Positions 42,340-50,926 of a stretch of DNA of 64,000 nt are shown in pieces (positions within the stretch are counted from its first letter, which is position 1; every line of letters starts with the position of its first letter). The position numbers and the translations under genes were made by a program. Under the pieces are notes generated by a model. The model made no database searches. It was not told the origin of the DNA and saw only the letters and a program-made list of their open reading frames with translations. Source of the DNA: SOJA01 sp964598485 (lineage in GTDB: Archaea; Thermoproteota; Bathyarchaeia; Bathyarchaeales; Bathycorpusculaceae). The stretch is taken from NCBI GenBank assembly GCA_964598485.1, contig CAZRCD010000001.1:496001-560000 (forward strand). Reading direction: 5' to 3'.

Positions 42340-42903
42340 CTACCATGTTTTCCGCCCTTTAGATTTAGCCAGCCACTCATCTCTTAGAATATCCATTATG
42401 ATATCGTCACGATACTCCCCATCTATGAAACGAGCTTTCCTCCTTCTTCCAACCTCTTTAAAGCCAACCTTCAGATAGCACTTTTGTGCTCGCTTATTAA
42501 AGTCAAAAACATCAAGTTCAACTCTATTAAGATTCAAAATTCGGAAAGCAAAGTCAAGAACCAAGCTTGTCGATTCCTGCCCATAACCTTTCCCCCATTT
42601 CTTCGAATCATATATGCTGATTCCAAACGTGGCCGATCTGCTGGTCCAATCTATATCAAAAAGACCTGTCCCACCCATGAGCTTACCATCTACAACAGTT
42701 TCGATTGCAAATGTGAATGCCTTCCTCTCTTGACGTTGTTTCCACGTGCTTCTAACCCATTCCTCTTCATCATTGCGACAAGCCGGACCTCTATCTGCAC
42801 TTCCAAGGAGATTCCTCAGCTCCATGTTGTTCCAATGTCTCATAATCTCGTCTAGATCTGAAAGTTCAAAGCTACGCAAGCGAACTCTTTTACCTTCAAT
42901 CAT
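42340..42903 (-). CDS. RimJ/RimL-like GNAT acetyltransferase
   Basis: 187 aa. GKRVRLRSFELSDLDEIMR at the start, FGISIYDSKKWGKGYGQEST (acetyl-CoA loop K-G-Y-G-Q), and VELDVFDFNKRAQKCYLKVG (motif B). This matches the RimJ/RimL branch that acetylates protein N-termini or small molecules. Confidence 0.88.
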   Translation of the reverse strand: MIEGKRVRLRSFELSDLDEIMRHWNNMELRNLLGSADRGPACRNDEEEWVRSTWKQRQERKAFTFAIETVVDGKLMGGTGLFDIDWTSRSATFGISIYDSKKWGKGYGQESTSLVLDFAFRILNLNRVELDVFDFNKRAQKCYLKVGFKEVGRRRKARFIDGEYRDDIIMDILRDEWLAKSKGRKTW

Positions 42904-43088
42904 CTTAGAGACCAGAAAACTGTAAACAAGCTTCTTTATATAAAGATTAGACGCGAATAATCACTACAAAAACCCAAAATTCGGCACACGCTGTCATATT
43001 CAGATTTCCACATAGTGCTTATATTGCAAAAGATAATATCCCTGAAATGAATAGTCTTAAGACGCGTGCTAAAAGGGAGTGGTAAGAA

Positions 43089-43349
43089 ATGACATTTACT
43101 TGGGATCCCATATACATAATAAATTTAGTGCTCTGCATCGCAATAGTAGTCTTAGGCTATTGGGGCTACAAGAAAAAAGAAGACAAAGTGCCTCTCTACA
43201 TCGGTACAGCCTTCGGCCTCTTCGGCATTTCACATCTTGCAACACTCCTAGGCCTCAAAGAAACCTTGACAGATGTTTTAATCATAATCAGAACGCTTGC
43301 TTATTTAACAGTCGTATTTGCCTTATACAAATGCACGAAAACTAGATAA
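43089..43349 (+). CDS. Small membrane protein
   Basis: 86 aa, three hydrophobic segments (IINLVLCIAIVVLGYWGY, IGTAFGLFGISHLATLLGL, IRTLAYLTVVFALYKC). ATG at 43089 behind GGGAG. Layout resembles small archaeal sensor-type membrane proteins, but no motif is diagnostic. Confidence 0.6.
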   Translation: MTFTWDPIYIINLVLCIAIVVLGYWGYKKKEDKVPLYIGTAFGLFGISHLATLLGLKETLTDVLIIIRTLAYLTVVFALYKCTKTR

Positions 43350-43449
43350 CCAGCCTAAAAGTTGCAAACAAACTTCTAACCATGAAACACCAAAAACTCA
43401 ATATTTTTAAATAATTAGCAAACAAATTCTCCACCTAGCTTGTGAAAAC

Positions 43450-44277
43450 ATGCCAGAACTACCAGAAATAACCGTAATCTCCAGACAAATGAACAAAGAA
43501 ATCAGAGGAAAACGTATTTTAGACATAGAAGCCAAACAACCAAAAAACCTGAACATGCCAGTCGCCCAATTTGTGAAAACAGCCAAAAGCAAAGTCGTCA
43601 CCAACGTTTCAAGCAAAGGAAAATGGATATTCATAAAACTAGAACCCGCCTACTACATGCTAATAAACCGCGGAATGAACGCAGACCTACTCTACTTCAC
43701 TCCAAACCAAAAACCTCCAGAAAAATACCAGTTCAAACTAACATTTTCAGACAAAACAGGCTTCACTATACAATTCCAATGGTTCGGCTACATACACCTC
43801 GTCCCAGAAAAAGAACTAACCAAACATAAATTAAAGGCCAGACTCGGAGTCTCACAAACAGACGAAAAATTCACAATCGAACACTTCAAAAAATTGCTAG
43901 CCAACCGAAAAGCAAGAATAAAAAACTTTTTGATTAACCAGAAAAACATTGCAGGCATCGGAAACGTCTACATACAAGACATCCTATTCAAAGCCAAACT
44001 ACATCCAAACCGAAAAATCTCAACCCTATCTGAAAAAGAAATAACCAACCTATACAACGCAATCCAAACCACACTAAACCGCAGCATCCAACTAGGCGGA
44101 CTAGCCTACGAAAAAGACTTCTACGGACAAAAAGGTAAACTCACCATACACGAGTTCCTCGTAGGCTACAAAACAGGAAAACCATGCCCCACATGCAAAA
44201 CACCAATAATGAAAATCAAAACAGGAAGCACATCTTCATACATCTGCCCAAAATGCCAACCATTAAAACAACCCTAA
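43450..44277 (+). CDS. mutM: Formamidopyrimidine-DNA glycosylase (Fpg/Nei family)
   Basis: 275 aa. Starts MPELPEITVISRQM (catalytic Pro2 and Glu3), KGKWIFIKLE, the H2TH region NQKNIAGIGNVYIQDILF, and a C-terminal zinc finger CPTCKTPIMK ... CPKC. It removes oxidised purines such as 8-oxoguanine. Fpg is rare in archaea, so transfer from bacteria is likely, although its A/C-rich composition equals that of nearby genes. Confidence 0.92.
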   Translation: MPELPEITVISRQMNKEIRGKRILDIEAKQPKNLNMPVAQFVKTAKSKVVTNVSSKGKWIFIKLEPAYYMLINRGMNADLLYFTPNQKPPEKYQFKLTFSDKTGFTIQFQWFGYIHLVPEKELTKHKLKARLGVSQTDEKFTIEHFKKLLANRKARIKNFLINQKNIAGIGNVYIQDILFKAKLHPNRKISTLSEKEITNLYNAIQTTLNRSIQLGGLAYEKDFYGQKGKLTIHEFLVGYKTGKPCPTCKTPIMKIKTGSTSSYICPKCQPLKQP

Positions 44278-44409
44278 ACATCATGAAACGCATTTAGCTC
44301 CAAATGATGTTCTATGCAGAAAACCTATAGGCGGTGGGCTCTTTTCAGTTTGCGCAGTATTCTTGCAAAACTTATTTACATAAACCCTAAACTCCTATAC
44401 GTGAACCAC

Positions 44410-44685
44410 ATGTACAAAATAATATTACAAGTCATCCAAGTCCCAGAACAATGCGCCGCAGGCTACAAAGTCGGCGACAAAATGGTCATAGAAGACCCGA
44501 AAATAGTGCTAAATGAATCAACCAACATCTGCCTATACGCATTAAGCGCTTTAACACCATATCTCATACCCCTGACAAGAGAACTTCCAAAAGATGACTG
44601 GATGAACCAAATAACCGAACTAAGCTGTTCAGACCCACACAACTCTGTCAAATTCAAAGTAACAAGAATAAAAACAACACACTAA
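44410..44685 (+). CDS. TIGR04076-like small protein
   Basis: 91 aa from ATG 44410. YKIILQVIQVPEQCAAGYKV, GDKMVIEDP, and the ICLYALSALTPYLIPLTREL stretch match a small family of unknown function. A GTG 9 nt earlier is possible. TTATTTACATAAA upstream could be the promoter. Confidence 0.6.
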   Translation: MYKIILQVIQVPEQCAAGYKVGDKMVIEDPKIVLNESTNICLYALSALTPYLIPLTRELPKDDWMNQITELSCSDPHNSVKFKVTRIKTTH

Positions 44686-44731
44686 CAAAACCGCACCAGT
44701 TTGAGTTGCCTCAACAAAATAGAATGGTAAT

Positions 44732-44739
44732 GTTTATAA
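44732..44739 (+). promoter_or_regulatory. TATA box of the L3-L2 ribosomal operon
   Basis: GTTTATAA about 45 nt before the ATG of rpl3, right distance for a short leader. Confidence 0.6.
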
Positions 44740-44780
44740 CCTAATTTTCTCATTCCTACAAGACGCGAAGCGGAATAACA

Positions 44781-45794
44781 ATGGGTCACAGAAAAAAACA
44801 CGCACCAAAACGTGGTTCCCTTTCTTATTCACCTAGGAAACGCGCTAAAAACATACTGGCCAGAATCCGCTACTGGCCAAAAATAGAGACGGACACACCC
44901 ACACTTCTAAGTTTTATAGGCTATAAAGCAGGCATGACCCACCTGTTTATAGTAGAAGACAGGAAACGCTCACCAAACTACGGCAAAGAAGTAATCCGCT
45001 CAGCAACAATAATAGAAACACCACCCATGCTCATATGCGCCATAAGAGCCTACACAAAAAACCCATACGGCCTCCAAACCCTAACAGAAGCATGGATGAA
45101 AAAACCGCCAAAAGAACTCGAACGCATATTCACATTACCCGAAAACTTCAACACCGAAGAAAACCTCAAAAAAATTGAAGAAAATCTGGAAAAAGTGACC
45201 AAAATACGCTTCATCGCAGTCACACAGCCGAAACAAGCCAGTGTCCCAAAGAAAAAGCCAGACGTGACAGAAATAGAAGTCGGTGGAGGTACAATCCAAC
45301 AGCAATTCGAGTACGCAAAAACTCTGCTTGGAAAAACAATAACTACAGCAGACGTATTCAAAGAAGGCCAATATGTAGACGCAATAGCAGTAACAATTGG
45401 AAAAGGCTTCCAAGGACCAGTGAAACGCTGGGGAGTAAGATTACTCCAACGCAAGGCAAGAAAAACAAAAAGAGGCATAGCAACTCTAGGCCCATGGAAA
45501 CCAACACACATAATGCACACAGTCCCAAGAGCAGGACAAATGGGATTCCACCAAAGGACAGAACTGAACAAACGCATCCTAAAACTCGGAACAGACGGAA
45601 AAGAAGTAACGCCAAAAGGCGGCTTCATAAGATACGGCATAATCCGCGGACCCTACATGATACTAGACGGAAGCATAGCCGGTCCGGAAAAACGACCAAT
45701 AAAACTACGCCATCCAACACGCCCACCAAAACGAATACCAGAACAACCGCCACAAATCACATACTTATCACTGGAATCGCCACAAGGAAAATAA
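44781..45794 (+). CDS. rpl3: Ribosomal protein L3 (uL3)
   Basis: 337 aa, archaeal/eukaryal long form. Begins GHRKKHAPKRGSLSYSPRKR; contains FIGYKAGMTH and GFQGPVKRWGV and the loop HTVPRAGQMGFHQRTELNKR near the peptidyl-transferase centre. First gene of a four-gene run rpl3-rpl4-rpl23-rpl2. Confidence 0.98.
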   Translation: MGHRKKHAPKRGSLSYSPRKRAKNILARIRYWPKIETDTPTLLSFIGYKAGMTHLFIVEDRKRSPNYGKEVIRSATIIETPPMLICAIRAYTKNPYGLQTLTEAWMKKPPKELERIFTLPENFNTEENLKKIEENLEKVTKIRFIAVTQPKQASVPKKKPDVTEIEVGGGTIQQQFEYAKTLLGKTITTADVFKEGQYVDAIAVTIGKGFQGPVKRWGVRLLQRKARKTKRGIATLGPWKPTHIMHTVPRAGQMGFHQRTELNKRILKLGTDGKEVTPKGGFIRYGIIRGPYMILDGSIAGPEKRPIKLRHPTRPPKRIPEQPPQITYLSLESPQGK

Positions 45795-45806
45795 CGGTGA
45801 AAAACC

Positions 45807-46595
45807 ATGGTCGAAACCAAAAAAATCTTTGACCTCACGGGAACCCCCATCGGAAAAATAAAACTCCCGAAAATATTCGATACACCCTTAAGACCAGACG
45901 TCATAAAACGAGCAGTCCTAGCAATACAATCCCGCAGATTCCAACCCCAAGGCAGAAACCCCATGGCTGGAAAAAGAACAACAGCAGAATCCAGAGGCGT
46001 AGGCCTAGGCATATCGAGAATGCCGAGAACTAAGGGACCAAGCCAGAGAGCAGCCCTTGCCCCTGGAACAGTGGGCGGAAGATCAGCTCATCCACCTGTT
46101 TCAGGAAAAACGATTGAAAAAAGAATTCCGAAAAAAGAGAAACGACTAGCTCTATTTTCTGCAATAGCTGCTACATCCTCCAGAAAAATCGTGACTGCCC
46201 GCGGTCACCACGTTGAAGATGTACGACAAATTCCTCCAGTAGTTACTAGTGAATTGGAGAAGTTAAAGAAGACAAAGGACGTCGAAGAAATCCTCATAAA
46301 CTTGGGAGTATTGTCAGACATTTACAGAGTGAAACAAAGCAGAAAAATCCGAGCTGGAAAGGGTAAACTTAGAGGCAGAAAAATAAAACAGGCCGTAGGT
46401 CCCCTGATAGTTGTTGCCGAAAACAAGGGCATCGTGAAGGCTGCAAGGAACATACCAGGCGTAGATATCGTGACTGTTAACAACTTGAACGCTGAGATTT
46501 TAGCCCCTGGCACACACGCTGGCAGGCTTACAATTTGGACGACCAGCGCAGTTGAAAAATTGAATGAACTTTACGGTGAAGGTGAGAAGGCATAA
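45807..46595 (+). CDS. rpl4: Ribosomal protein L4 (uL4)
   Basis: 262 aa. PLRPDVIKRAVLAIQSRRFQ and the tunnel loop with RTKGPSQRAALAPGTVGGRS are typical of archaeal L4 (L4e). Its stop overlaps the ATG of rpl23 by 1 nt. Confidence 0.98.
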   Translation: MVETKKIFDLTGTPIGKIKLPKIFDTPLRPDVIKRAVLAIQSRRFQPQGRNPMAGKRTTAESRGVGLGISRMPRTKGPSQRAALAPGTVGGRSAHPPVSGKTIEKRIPKKEKRLALFSAIAATSSRKIVTARGHHVEDVRQIPPVVTSELEKLKKTKDVEEILINLGVLSDIYRVKQSRKIRAGKGKLRGRKIKQAVGPLIVVAENKGIVKAARNIPGVDIVTVNNLNAEILAPGTHAGRLTIWTTSAVEKLNELYGEGEKA

Positions 46596-46855
46596 TGGAC
46601 CCCTACGAAGTTATACTGTATCCCTTAATGACGGAATCCGCAAGCGTAATGGTTGAAAAAGAAAATAAACTAGTCTTCGTAGTCAACCTTAAAGCAGCTA
46701 AAAAAGATGTCAAAAGAGCAGTTGAAGAGCTTTATGAAGTAGAAGTTGAAAGAGTCAACGTTCTCATCACACCAAAAGGTGAGAAGAAAGCATTCGTCAA
46801 GCTTCACCCCGATTACAAAGCAGCGGATGTCGCAATCAAACTTGGAATATTGTAA
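46595..46855 (+). CDS. rpl23: Ribosomal protein L23 (uL23)
   Basis: 86 aa. ILYPLMTESASVMVEKENKL and KKDVKRAVEELYEVEVERVN are the family core; sits at the tunnel exit and helps dock SRP and chaperones. Confidence 0.97.
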   Translation: MDPYEVILYPLMTESASVMVEKENKLVFVVNLKAAKKDVKRAVEELYEVEVERVNVLITPKGEKKAFVKLHPDYKAADVAIKLGIL

Positions 46856-46877
46856 AACTTATGAGGTGAAATGGGTA

Positions 46878-47615
46878 ATGGGAAAGAGAATTCGTGTTCA
46901 GAGACGAGGAAGAGGCGGATCAACATTTAGGGCTTCAACTCATAAAAGAGTTGCTCCGTCACAATATCCATTGTTGGAAGCAAATGAGTATTTTGAAACA
47001 ACAACAGAAGGAGTTATCGAAGGCTTAATCCACGACCCAGGACGTGGAACACCCCTTGCACTTATAAAATTCAAGAATGGAAAAACGTGCTACACAGTTG
47101 TTCCCGAAGGGGTTCACACAAGCCAACAAATACAGATGGGCGGAAAAGCCCCAGTCGATGTAGGGAACATCATTCCAGTGGGCAAAATCCCAGAAGGCAC
47201 CATAATGTGCAACCTAGAACTTCATCCGGGAGACGGTGGAAAAATCGCCAAGTCTTCTGGAGCATACGCAACAGTCGTAGGGCACACACCCCAAGGAACA
47301 ATGATAAAACTTCCATCAGGAAAAACCAAATATTTGAATGATTATTGCAGGGCAACGATTGGTGTAGTTTCTGGTGCAGGCAGAACAGAGAAGCCCTTCC
47401 TGAAAGCTGGTGCAAAATTTCACTTAAAGAAAGCGAAAGGACATAAGTATCCAAGAACTCGTGGAAGAGCCATGATTGCAGCTGTGCATCCATATGGTAG
47501 CAGCAAAAAAAGTGCACGAAAAGTCACCACTGTCTCCCGTCATGCTCCTCCAGGACAGAAAGTTGGATTAATAGCCGCTAGGGGTGCTGGACAAAAGAAG
47601 AGGAGAAGGAAGTAG
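46878..47615 (+). CDS. rpl2: Ribosomal protein L2 (uL2)
   Basis: 245 aa. ATG 46878 chosen because GKRIRVQRRGRGGSTFRA is the standard N-terminus; the frame is open to 46746 in the overlap with rpl23. Contains GDGGKIAKSSGAYATVVGH and the C-terminal VHPYGSSKKSARK variant of the catalytic-site loop. Confidence 0.98.
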   Translation: MGKRIRVQRRGRGGSTFRASTHKRVAPSQYPLLEANEYFETTTEGVIEGLIHDPGRGTPLALIKFKNGKTCYTVVPEGVHTSQQIQMGGKAPVDVGNIIPVGKIPEGTIMCNLELHPGDGGKIAKSSGAYATVVGHTPQGTMIKLPSGKTKYLNDYCRATIGVVSGAGRTEKPFLKAGAKFHLKKAKGHKYPRTRGRAMIAAVHPYGSSKKSARKVTTVSRHAPPGQKVGLIAARGAGQKKRRRK

Positions 47616-47631
47616 GAATACTGCCCAGAAG

Positions 47632-47640
47632 GTTTATAGC
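47632..47640 (+). promoter_or_regulatory. TATA-like box before rps19
   Basis: GTTTATAGC about 37 nt before the rps19 ATG, suggesting that rps19 can be transcribed on its own after rpl2. Confidence 0.4.
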
Positions 47641-47670
47641 ATTTAAACGTCAGAAATAGGTTGAGAAAAA

Positions 47671-48075
47671 ATGCCGAAGGAATTTGCATATCGTGGATTT
47701 GCGCTTGATCAACTGCAAGGTATGTCAATGGACGAGTTTATCAACTTGCTTCCCTCCAGGCAAAGGAGAAGTCTTCATCGGGGTTTAACACCAGAACAGA
47801 GGATGCTGCTTGAAAAAATAAGGAAGACAAAAGAGGCTATTAGAAAAGGAAGCAACATGACAATTAAAACCCATATACGCGACATGATTGTCCTACCTGA
47901 AATGGTTGGTCTCACAATTCTCGTTCACAACGGCAAAGAATTCGTTTCGGTGGAGATAAAACCAGGGATGATTGGACACTATCTAGGCGAATTCGCAATA
48001 ACCAACAGACCTGTGAAGCATGGAACCCCCGGAATTGGTGCATCTCGTTCTTCAATGTATGTTCCGTTGAGGTAA
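47671..48075 (+). CDS. rps19: Ribosomal protein S19 (uS19)
   Basis: 134 aa. FAYRGFALDQLQGMSMDEFI, IKTHIRDMIVLPEMVGLTIL, IKPGMIGHYLGEFAITNRPV are the archaeal S19 core. In most archaea L22, S3 and L29 follow; here the plus-strand operon stops and faces a minus-strand block. Confidence 0.97.
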   Translation: MPKEFAYRGFALDQLQGMSMDEFINLLPSRQRRSLHRGLTPEQRMLLEKIRKTKEAIRKGSNMTIKTHIRDMIVLPEMVGLTILVHNGKEFVSVEIKPGMIGHYLGEFAITNRPVKHGTPGIGASRSSMYVPLR

Positions 48076-48093
48076 GAGAGCGAGAAAACTGTT

Positions 48094-48531
48094 TTAGGCG
48101 GTATAATCCAGCTTTGAAGGTCTCTTTTCTGACGGTTTTTCAACTGGGATTTTAGGTAGAGGAATTGGCGGCGGAATATTCATTGTTCTGGATATTAACA
48201 CAGATTCCACAAAGACAACGTTGGAAATTGACTGCACTATAACTGGTGGCGGAGGTTTCTTTTCCTTGTAGTCTTTGTGAATCTTGTCAATCTCATCTTT
48301 GTTTCCCGTCACGAACGCTCTTCCTTTCATACTTATCTGGGCTATGGAAGGGTTGTAATTAACTGTCAGCACAAAAGGTACCTCCAAAAAATCTTCTTTT
48401 TTCTTTTCCACCGCAACCAGATTAAGATTCGTGTTTATCTTAATTGGCGGTATAGGCTTTCGAGCATCCCAAAATCTTTCCGCAGAAACGTTTGTTATTG
48501 AAACGTTTACCCTAATCATTTTAACCACCAA
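48094..48531 (-). CDS. Beta-rich hypothetical protein (possible SecB-like fold)
   Basis: 145 aa (a second Met at residue 5 is a possible start). NVSAERFWDARKPIPPIKIN, then strands LVAVEKKKEDFLEVPFVLTV and ISMKGRAFVTGN, a helix, and a proline-rich tail. The order recalls archaeal SecB-like proteins, but the match is weak. Downstream of rps27ae on the same strand. Confidence 0.5.
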   Translation of the reverse strand: MVVKMIRVNVSITNVSAERFWDARKPIPPIKINTNLNLVAVEKKKEDFLEVPFVLTVNYNPSIAQISMKGRAFVTGNKDEIDKIHKDYKEKKPPPPVIVQSISNVVFVESVLISRTMNIPPPIPLPKIPVEKPSEKRPSKLDYTA

Positions 48532-48561
48532 TTATCATTACAACAAGTGATTTAAAGGTGT

Positions 48562-48804
48562 TTACTTCGTGTCTTCGGAAATTTGCTTGTAACGTGTAAA
48601 GCCACAATGTCCACAAGCATATCTGTCACCATGGTCAGCCATGAAATATCCTGGTCCGCATCGTTCACATGTCGGTCTCAGCCTTACGATCTGATTATTT
48701 TCTATTTTGTAGAGAGAAAAAATTCCTTTCTCCTCTTTCTTTCTTTTCTCAGTCTTCCCTTTTTCTTTCTTTTCTCTAGGTTTTTCCTCCACGTTTTCTG
48801 ACAT
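48562..48804 (-). CDS. rps27ae: Ribosomal protein S27ae (eS31)
   Basis: 80 aa. The last 50 residues carry the zinc ribbon: CERCGPGYFMADHGDRYACG and HCGFTRYKQ. The Lys/Glu-rich N-terminal 30 residues are an unusually long extension compared with typical 50-60 aa archaeal forms. Follows rps24e by 3 nt. Confidence 0.95.
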   Translation of the reverse strand: MSENVEEKPREKKEKGKTEKRKKEEKGIFSLYKIENNQIVRLRPTCERCGPGYFMADHGDRYACGHCGFTRYKQISEDTK

Positions 48805-48807
48805 ATT

Positions 48808-49125
48808 CTATTCCTTCCCTTCCTTTGTGTCTGCTGGTTTTTCAGGTGGTTCATTCCTTTTAATAATATACTCTGGCTCAACAAGTCTCGCTTGATCTAC
48901 AGAGTCATAAACATTTGCTAATCCAACAGCTACGTGTTTGCCAGTTTTAGTCTTGAATTTTTTAACAAACACGAAATCCGCCTTCACTTTTAAGGCATTG
49001 GCAACGGCATTTCTGACTTCCAGCCGTGGTGGGGTGCTGCCCATTTGCTCATGTTTTACTCTGAAGTGTAGTTCTCTCCGTTTTAGCAATGGATTTTCTT
49101 TCTCTGATATTATTTCGATTTCCAT
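48808..49125 (-). CDS. rps24e: Ribosomal protein S24e (eS24)
   Basis: 105 aa. Begins EIEIISEKENPLLKRRELHF; EVRNAVANALKVKADFVFVK and KHVAVGLANVYDS are the family core. Confidence 0.96.
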   Translation of the reverse strand: MEIEIISEKENPLLKRRELHFRVKHEQMGSTPPRLEVRNAVANALKVKADFVFVKKFKTKTGKHVAVGLANVYDSVDQARLVEPEYIIKRNEPPEKPADTKEGKE

Positions 49126-49167
49126 GGCTTTTCCTCGGATATGATGTTGACTTGATACGTTTCCTCT

Positions 49168-49701
49168 CTATTTAGCTTTTCGAAAAATTTCCATAGCTTT
49201 TAAAACGTCAGTCACTTCTTTCTTTTTCTGCTTCGTAACCTTGACCACAACTATTCCTTCAAGTGGCTGGCCATACACAACAAAAGAGTTCTCTGGCGCA
49301 TACAGAACAGCAGCAAGTGTAAGCAAGTCCTCCTCCCCATCTACAACGATTTTGACACAACGGTTATGCTCTAATGCTTCTTGAATTGTTGTGAGTGCTT
49401 CCTCCGTTATTGTTGCGGGAGGATTTTTAACGTAAAGAGTCTCGTCTGCTGCGAGTGCGATAGGCTGTATTCTCTTTCTCATAACTTTGTTATCCACAAT
49501 GGATAACTTGAGGAACATGTTGTTTTTTGTAAGGTTTTTTGAAACGCTGTCTCCTACAGAAATTATCATAGGCGGATTTTCTTTCTCCACCAGATCCTTG
49601 AGTTTCTTCATTGTTTCGTTGAATGAACCTCGAATAAGTGTGCCGATTGGTTGTTTGAGTTTTTTACGTAGTTCTGGTGTAAGTCTGTACCTAGTAGCCA
49701 T
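49168..49701 (-). CDS. GTP-dependent dephospho-CoA kinase (DUF359)
   Basis: 177 aa. PIGTLIRGSFNETMKKLKDL, MIISVGDSVSKNL, IVDNKVMRKRI, VVDGEEDLLTLAAVLYAP and VVYGQPLEGIVVV are the DUF359 motifs, shown in Thermococcus to phosphorylate dephospho-CoA with GTP in the last step of CoA synthesis. Position between spt4 and rps24e is conserved in many archaea. Confidence 0.92.
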   Translation of the reverse strand: MATRYRLTPELRKKLKQPIGTLIRGSFNETMKKLKDLVEKENPPMIISVGDSVSKNLTKNNMFLKLSIVDNKVMRKRIQPIALAADETLYVKNPPATITEEALTTIQEALEHNRCVKIVVDGEEDLLTLAAVLYAPENSFVVYGQPLEGIVVVKVTKQKKKEVTDVLKAMEIFRKAK

Positions 49702-49702
49702 C

Positions 49703-49888
49703 TCACCTAACCTTTAACGCGTAACGTCCTTTCTTTTTGATGTTCATGACTTTCGCTATGGCTGAGTCTTCTGGGTTAAATATTATGAGCAATCCGCTGA
49801 AGTCGTCGCTTAGGGTCGGTGTTTTACATCTGGGGCAGACGTTTCCAGTAGCTATAACGTGGCATGTTGAACAAGCTTTTTCATTCAT
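49703..49888 (-). CDS. spt4: Transcription elongation factor Spt4 (RpoE'')
   Basis: 61 aa from ATG 49888 (AAAGGTG upstream; a start 9 nt earlier is possible). KACSTCHVIATGNVCPRCKT is the zinc ribbon and LLIIFNPEDSAIAKVMNIKK the strand-helix part that binds Spt5. Starts inside the end of rpo7. Confidence 0.95.
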   Translation of the reverse strand: MNEKACSTCHVIATGNVCPRCKTPTLSDDFSGLLIIFNPEDSAIAKVMNIKKKGRYALKVR

Positions 49889-50492
49889 TCGATGCACCTT
49901 TCTTCTGAGGTTCTCCCTTTGACGGCTTTTCCTCCACAGCTTCCCTTATTTTTTGCACTTTATGCTCAATCCATTCCAGCTTGCCAAGGAAAGGCTGCCT
50001 AGCTGTTACGCCGATTTTTCCAGAGCTTCCAGCTCTACCGAGTGAAACGGCTGTTATTCGAGCGCGGACCTGATCTCCACTGGTCAGTTTCCTTTTCGTT
50101 TCTTTCCCTATCAAAACGCCTTGCCTTTCATCATATGAGATGAAATCATCCATAAGCTGCGAAACATGGAGTAAAGCATCAACGGGGCCTATGCGTACAA
50201 AGGCTCCGAAGTCAGCAATCTCCACAACCTCTCCTTCGACTACTTCTTGGATTTCAGGGTAGTACGTCAGTAAAGAAAAGCTCACTTTATGGTAGGCAGC
50301 TCCATCTCCAGGAATTATTTTGCCAACTGGGCTTACTTTCACGTCTGTCACGGCTATAACATAGCCCAATTCCTCGTCAACTATTCCCTCGTATTTTGCC
50401 TTAACCTGTTGATATCCCACGGCGTCTAAAGGATTACCAAAGGTTTCAGGTGGAATGCGAATTGTATCCTCAAGGGTTACAAGTTTAAACAA
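49881..50492 (-). CDS. rpo7: RNA polymerase subunit Rpo7 (RpoE')
   Basis: About 203 aa. FKLVTLEDTIRIPPETFG starts the RNP-like domain; EIADFGAFVRIGPVDALLHV is in the OB/S1 domain. TTG 50490-50492 is preferred because GGGAGGA lies 7-8 nt upstream and it gives the family's normal start; the open frame runs to 50513. Extended charged C-terminus. Forms the Rpo4/7 stalk. Confidence 0.95.
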   Translation of the reverse strand: MFKLVTLEDTIRIPPETFGNPLDAVGYQQVKAKYEGIVDEELGYVIAVTDVKVSPVGKIIPGDGAAYHKVSFSLLTYYPEIQEVVEGEVVEIADFGAFVRIGPVDALLHVSQLMDDFISYDERQGVLIGKETKRKLTSGDQVRARITAVSLGRAGSSGKIGVTARQPFLGKLEWIEHKVQKIREAVEEKPSKGEPQKKGASNE

Positions 50493-50496
50493 AATG

Positions 50497-50925
50497 TTAT
50501 GTCCTCCCGTCAATTCCTAAGCGTGATTTTTGTCTCACATAAATGACTGGCACATTTATATTTCTTAGCCTTTTCCTAAGCTCTCTATCATTTGTGAACA
50601 CTGGGCTCTTCCATTCACGCGCTACTTGAAAGATGGCATCGTCCGGAGAGGAACCGGCAATCTTTTCATCTAATTCAACTAACTTGCATTTTTCCGCCAT
50701 TTTCAAGGCGTAGGAAGCGTTTTTCTGCATTTTCGGTGAACCGTTTTCCGCAAGTTTTTCAAGTTCACGTCGGATTGGCGAAAGCAAAATCAACTCAAAT
50801 TTCATGTTTAAGAGCTTTTCTAATTCCTCGAAAATATCGATTTTAAACTGGAGTGGAACAAACAAAGCGTTCGAGTCCAAAATTACCTTTAGAGGTTTCT
50901 TTATGGGTTTAGATTCTGGTGACAT
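50497..50925 (-). CDS. Fcf1/Utp24-like PIN-domain rRNA-processing nuclease
   Basis: 142 aa. PIN acidic residues: VILDSNALFVPL, then E in RRELEKLAENG, SSPDDAIFQVAREW and VFTNDRELRKRL. The end VPVIYVRQKSRL is typical of the Fcf1/Utp24 branch that acts in small-subunit rRNA maturation. Between aif2g and rpo7, as in many archaea. Confidence 0.9.
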   Translation of the reverse strand: MSPESKPIKKPLKVILDSNALFVPLQFKIDIFEELEKLLNMKFELILLSPIRRELEKLAENGSPKMQKNASYALKMAEKCKLVELDEKIAGSSPDDAIFQVAREWKSPVFTNDRELRKRLRNINVPVIYVRQKSRLGIDGRT

Positions 50926-50926
50926 G

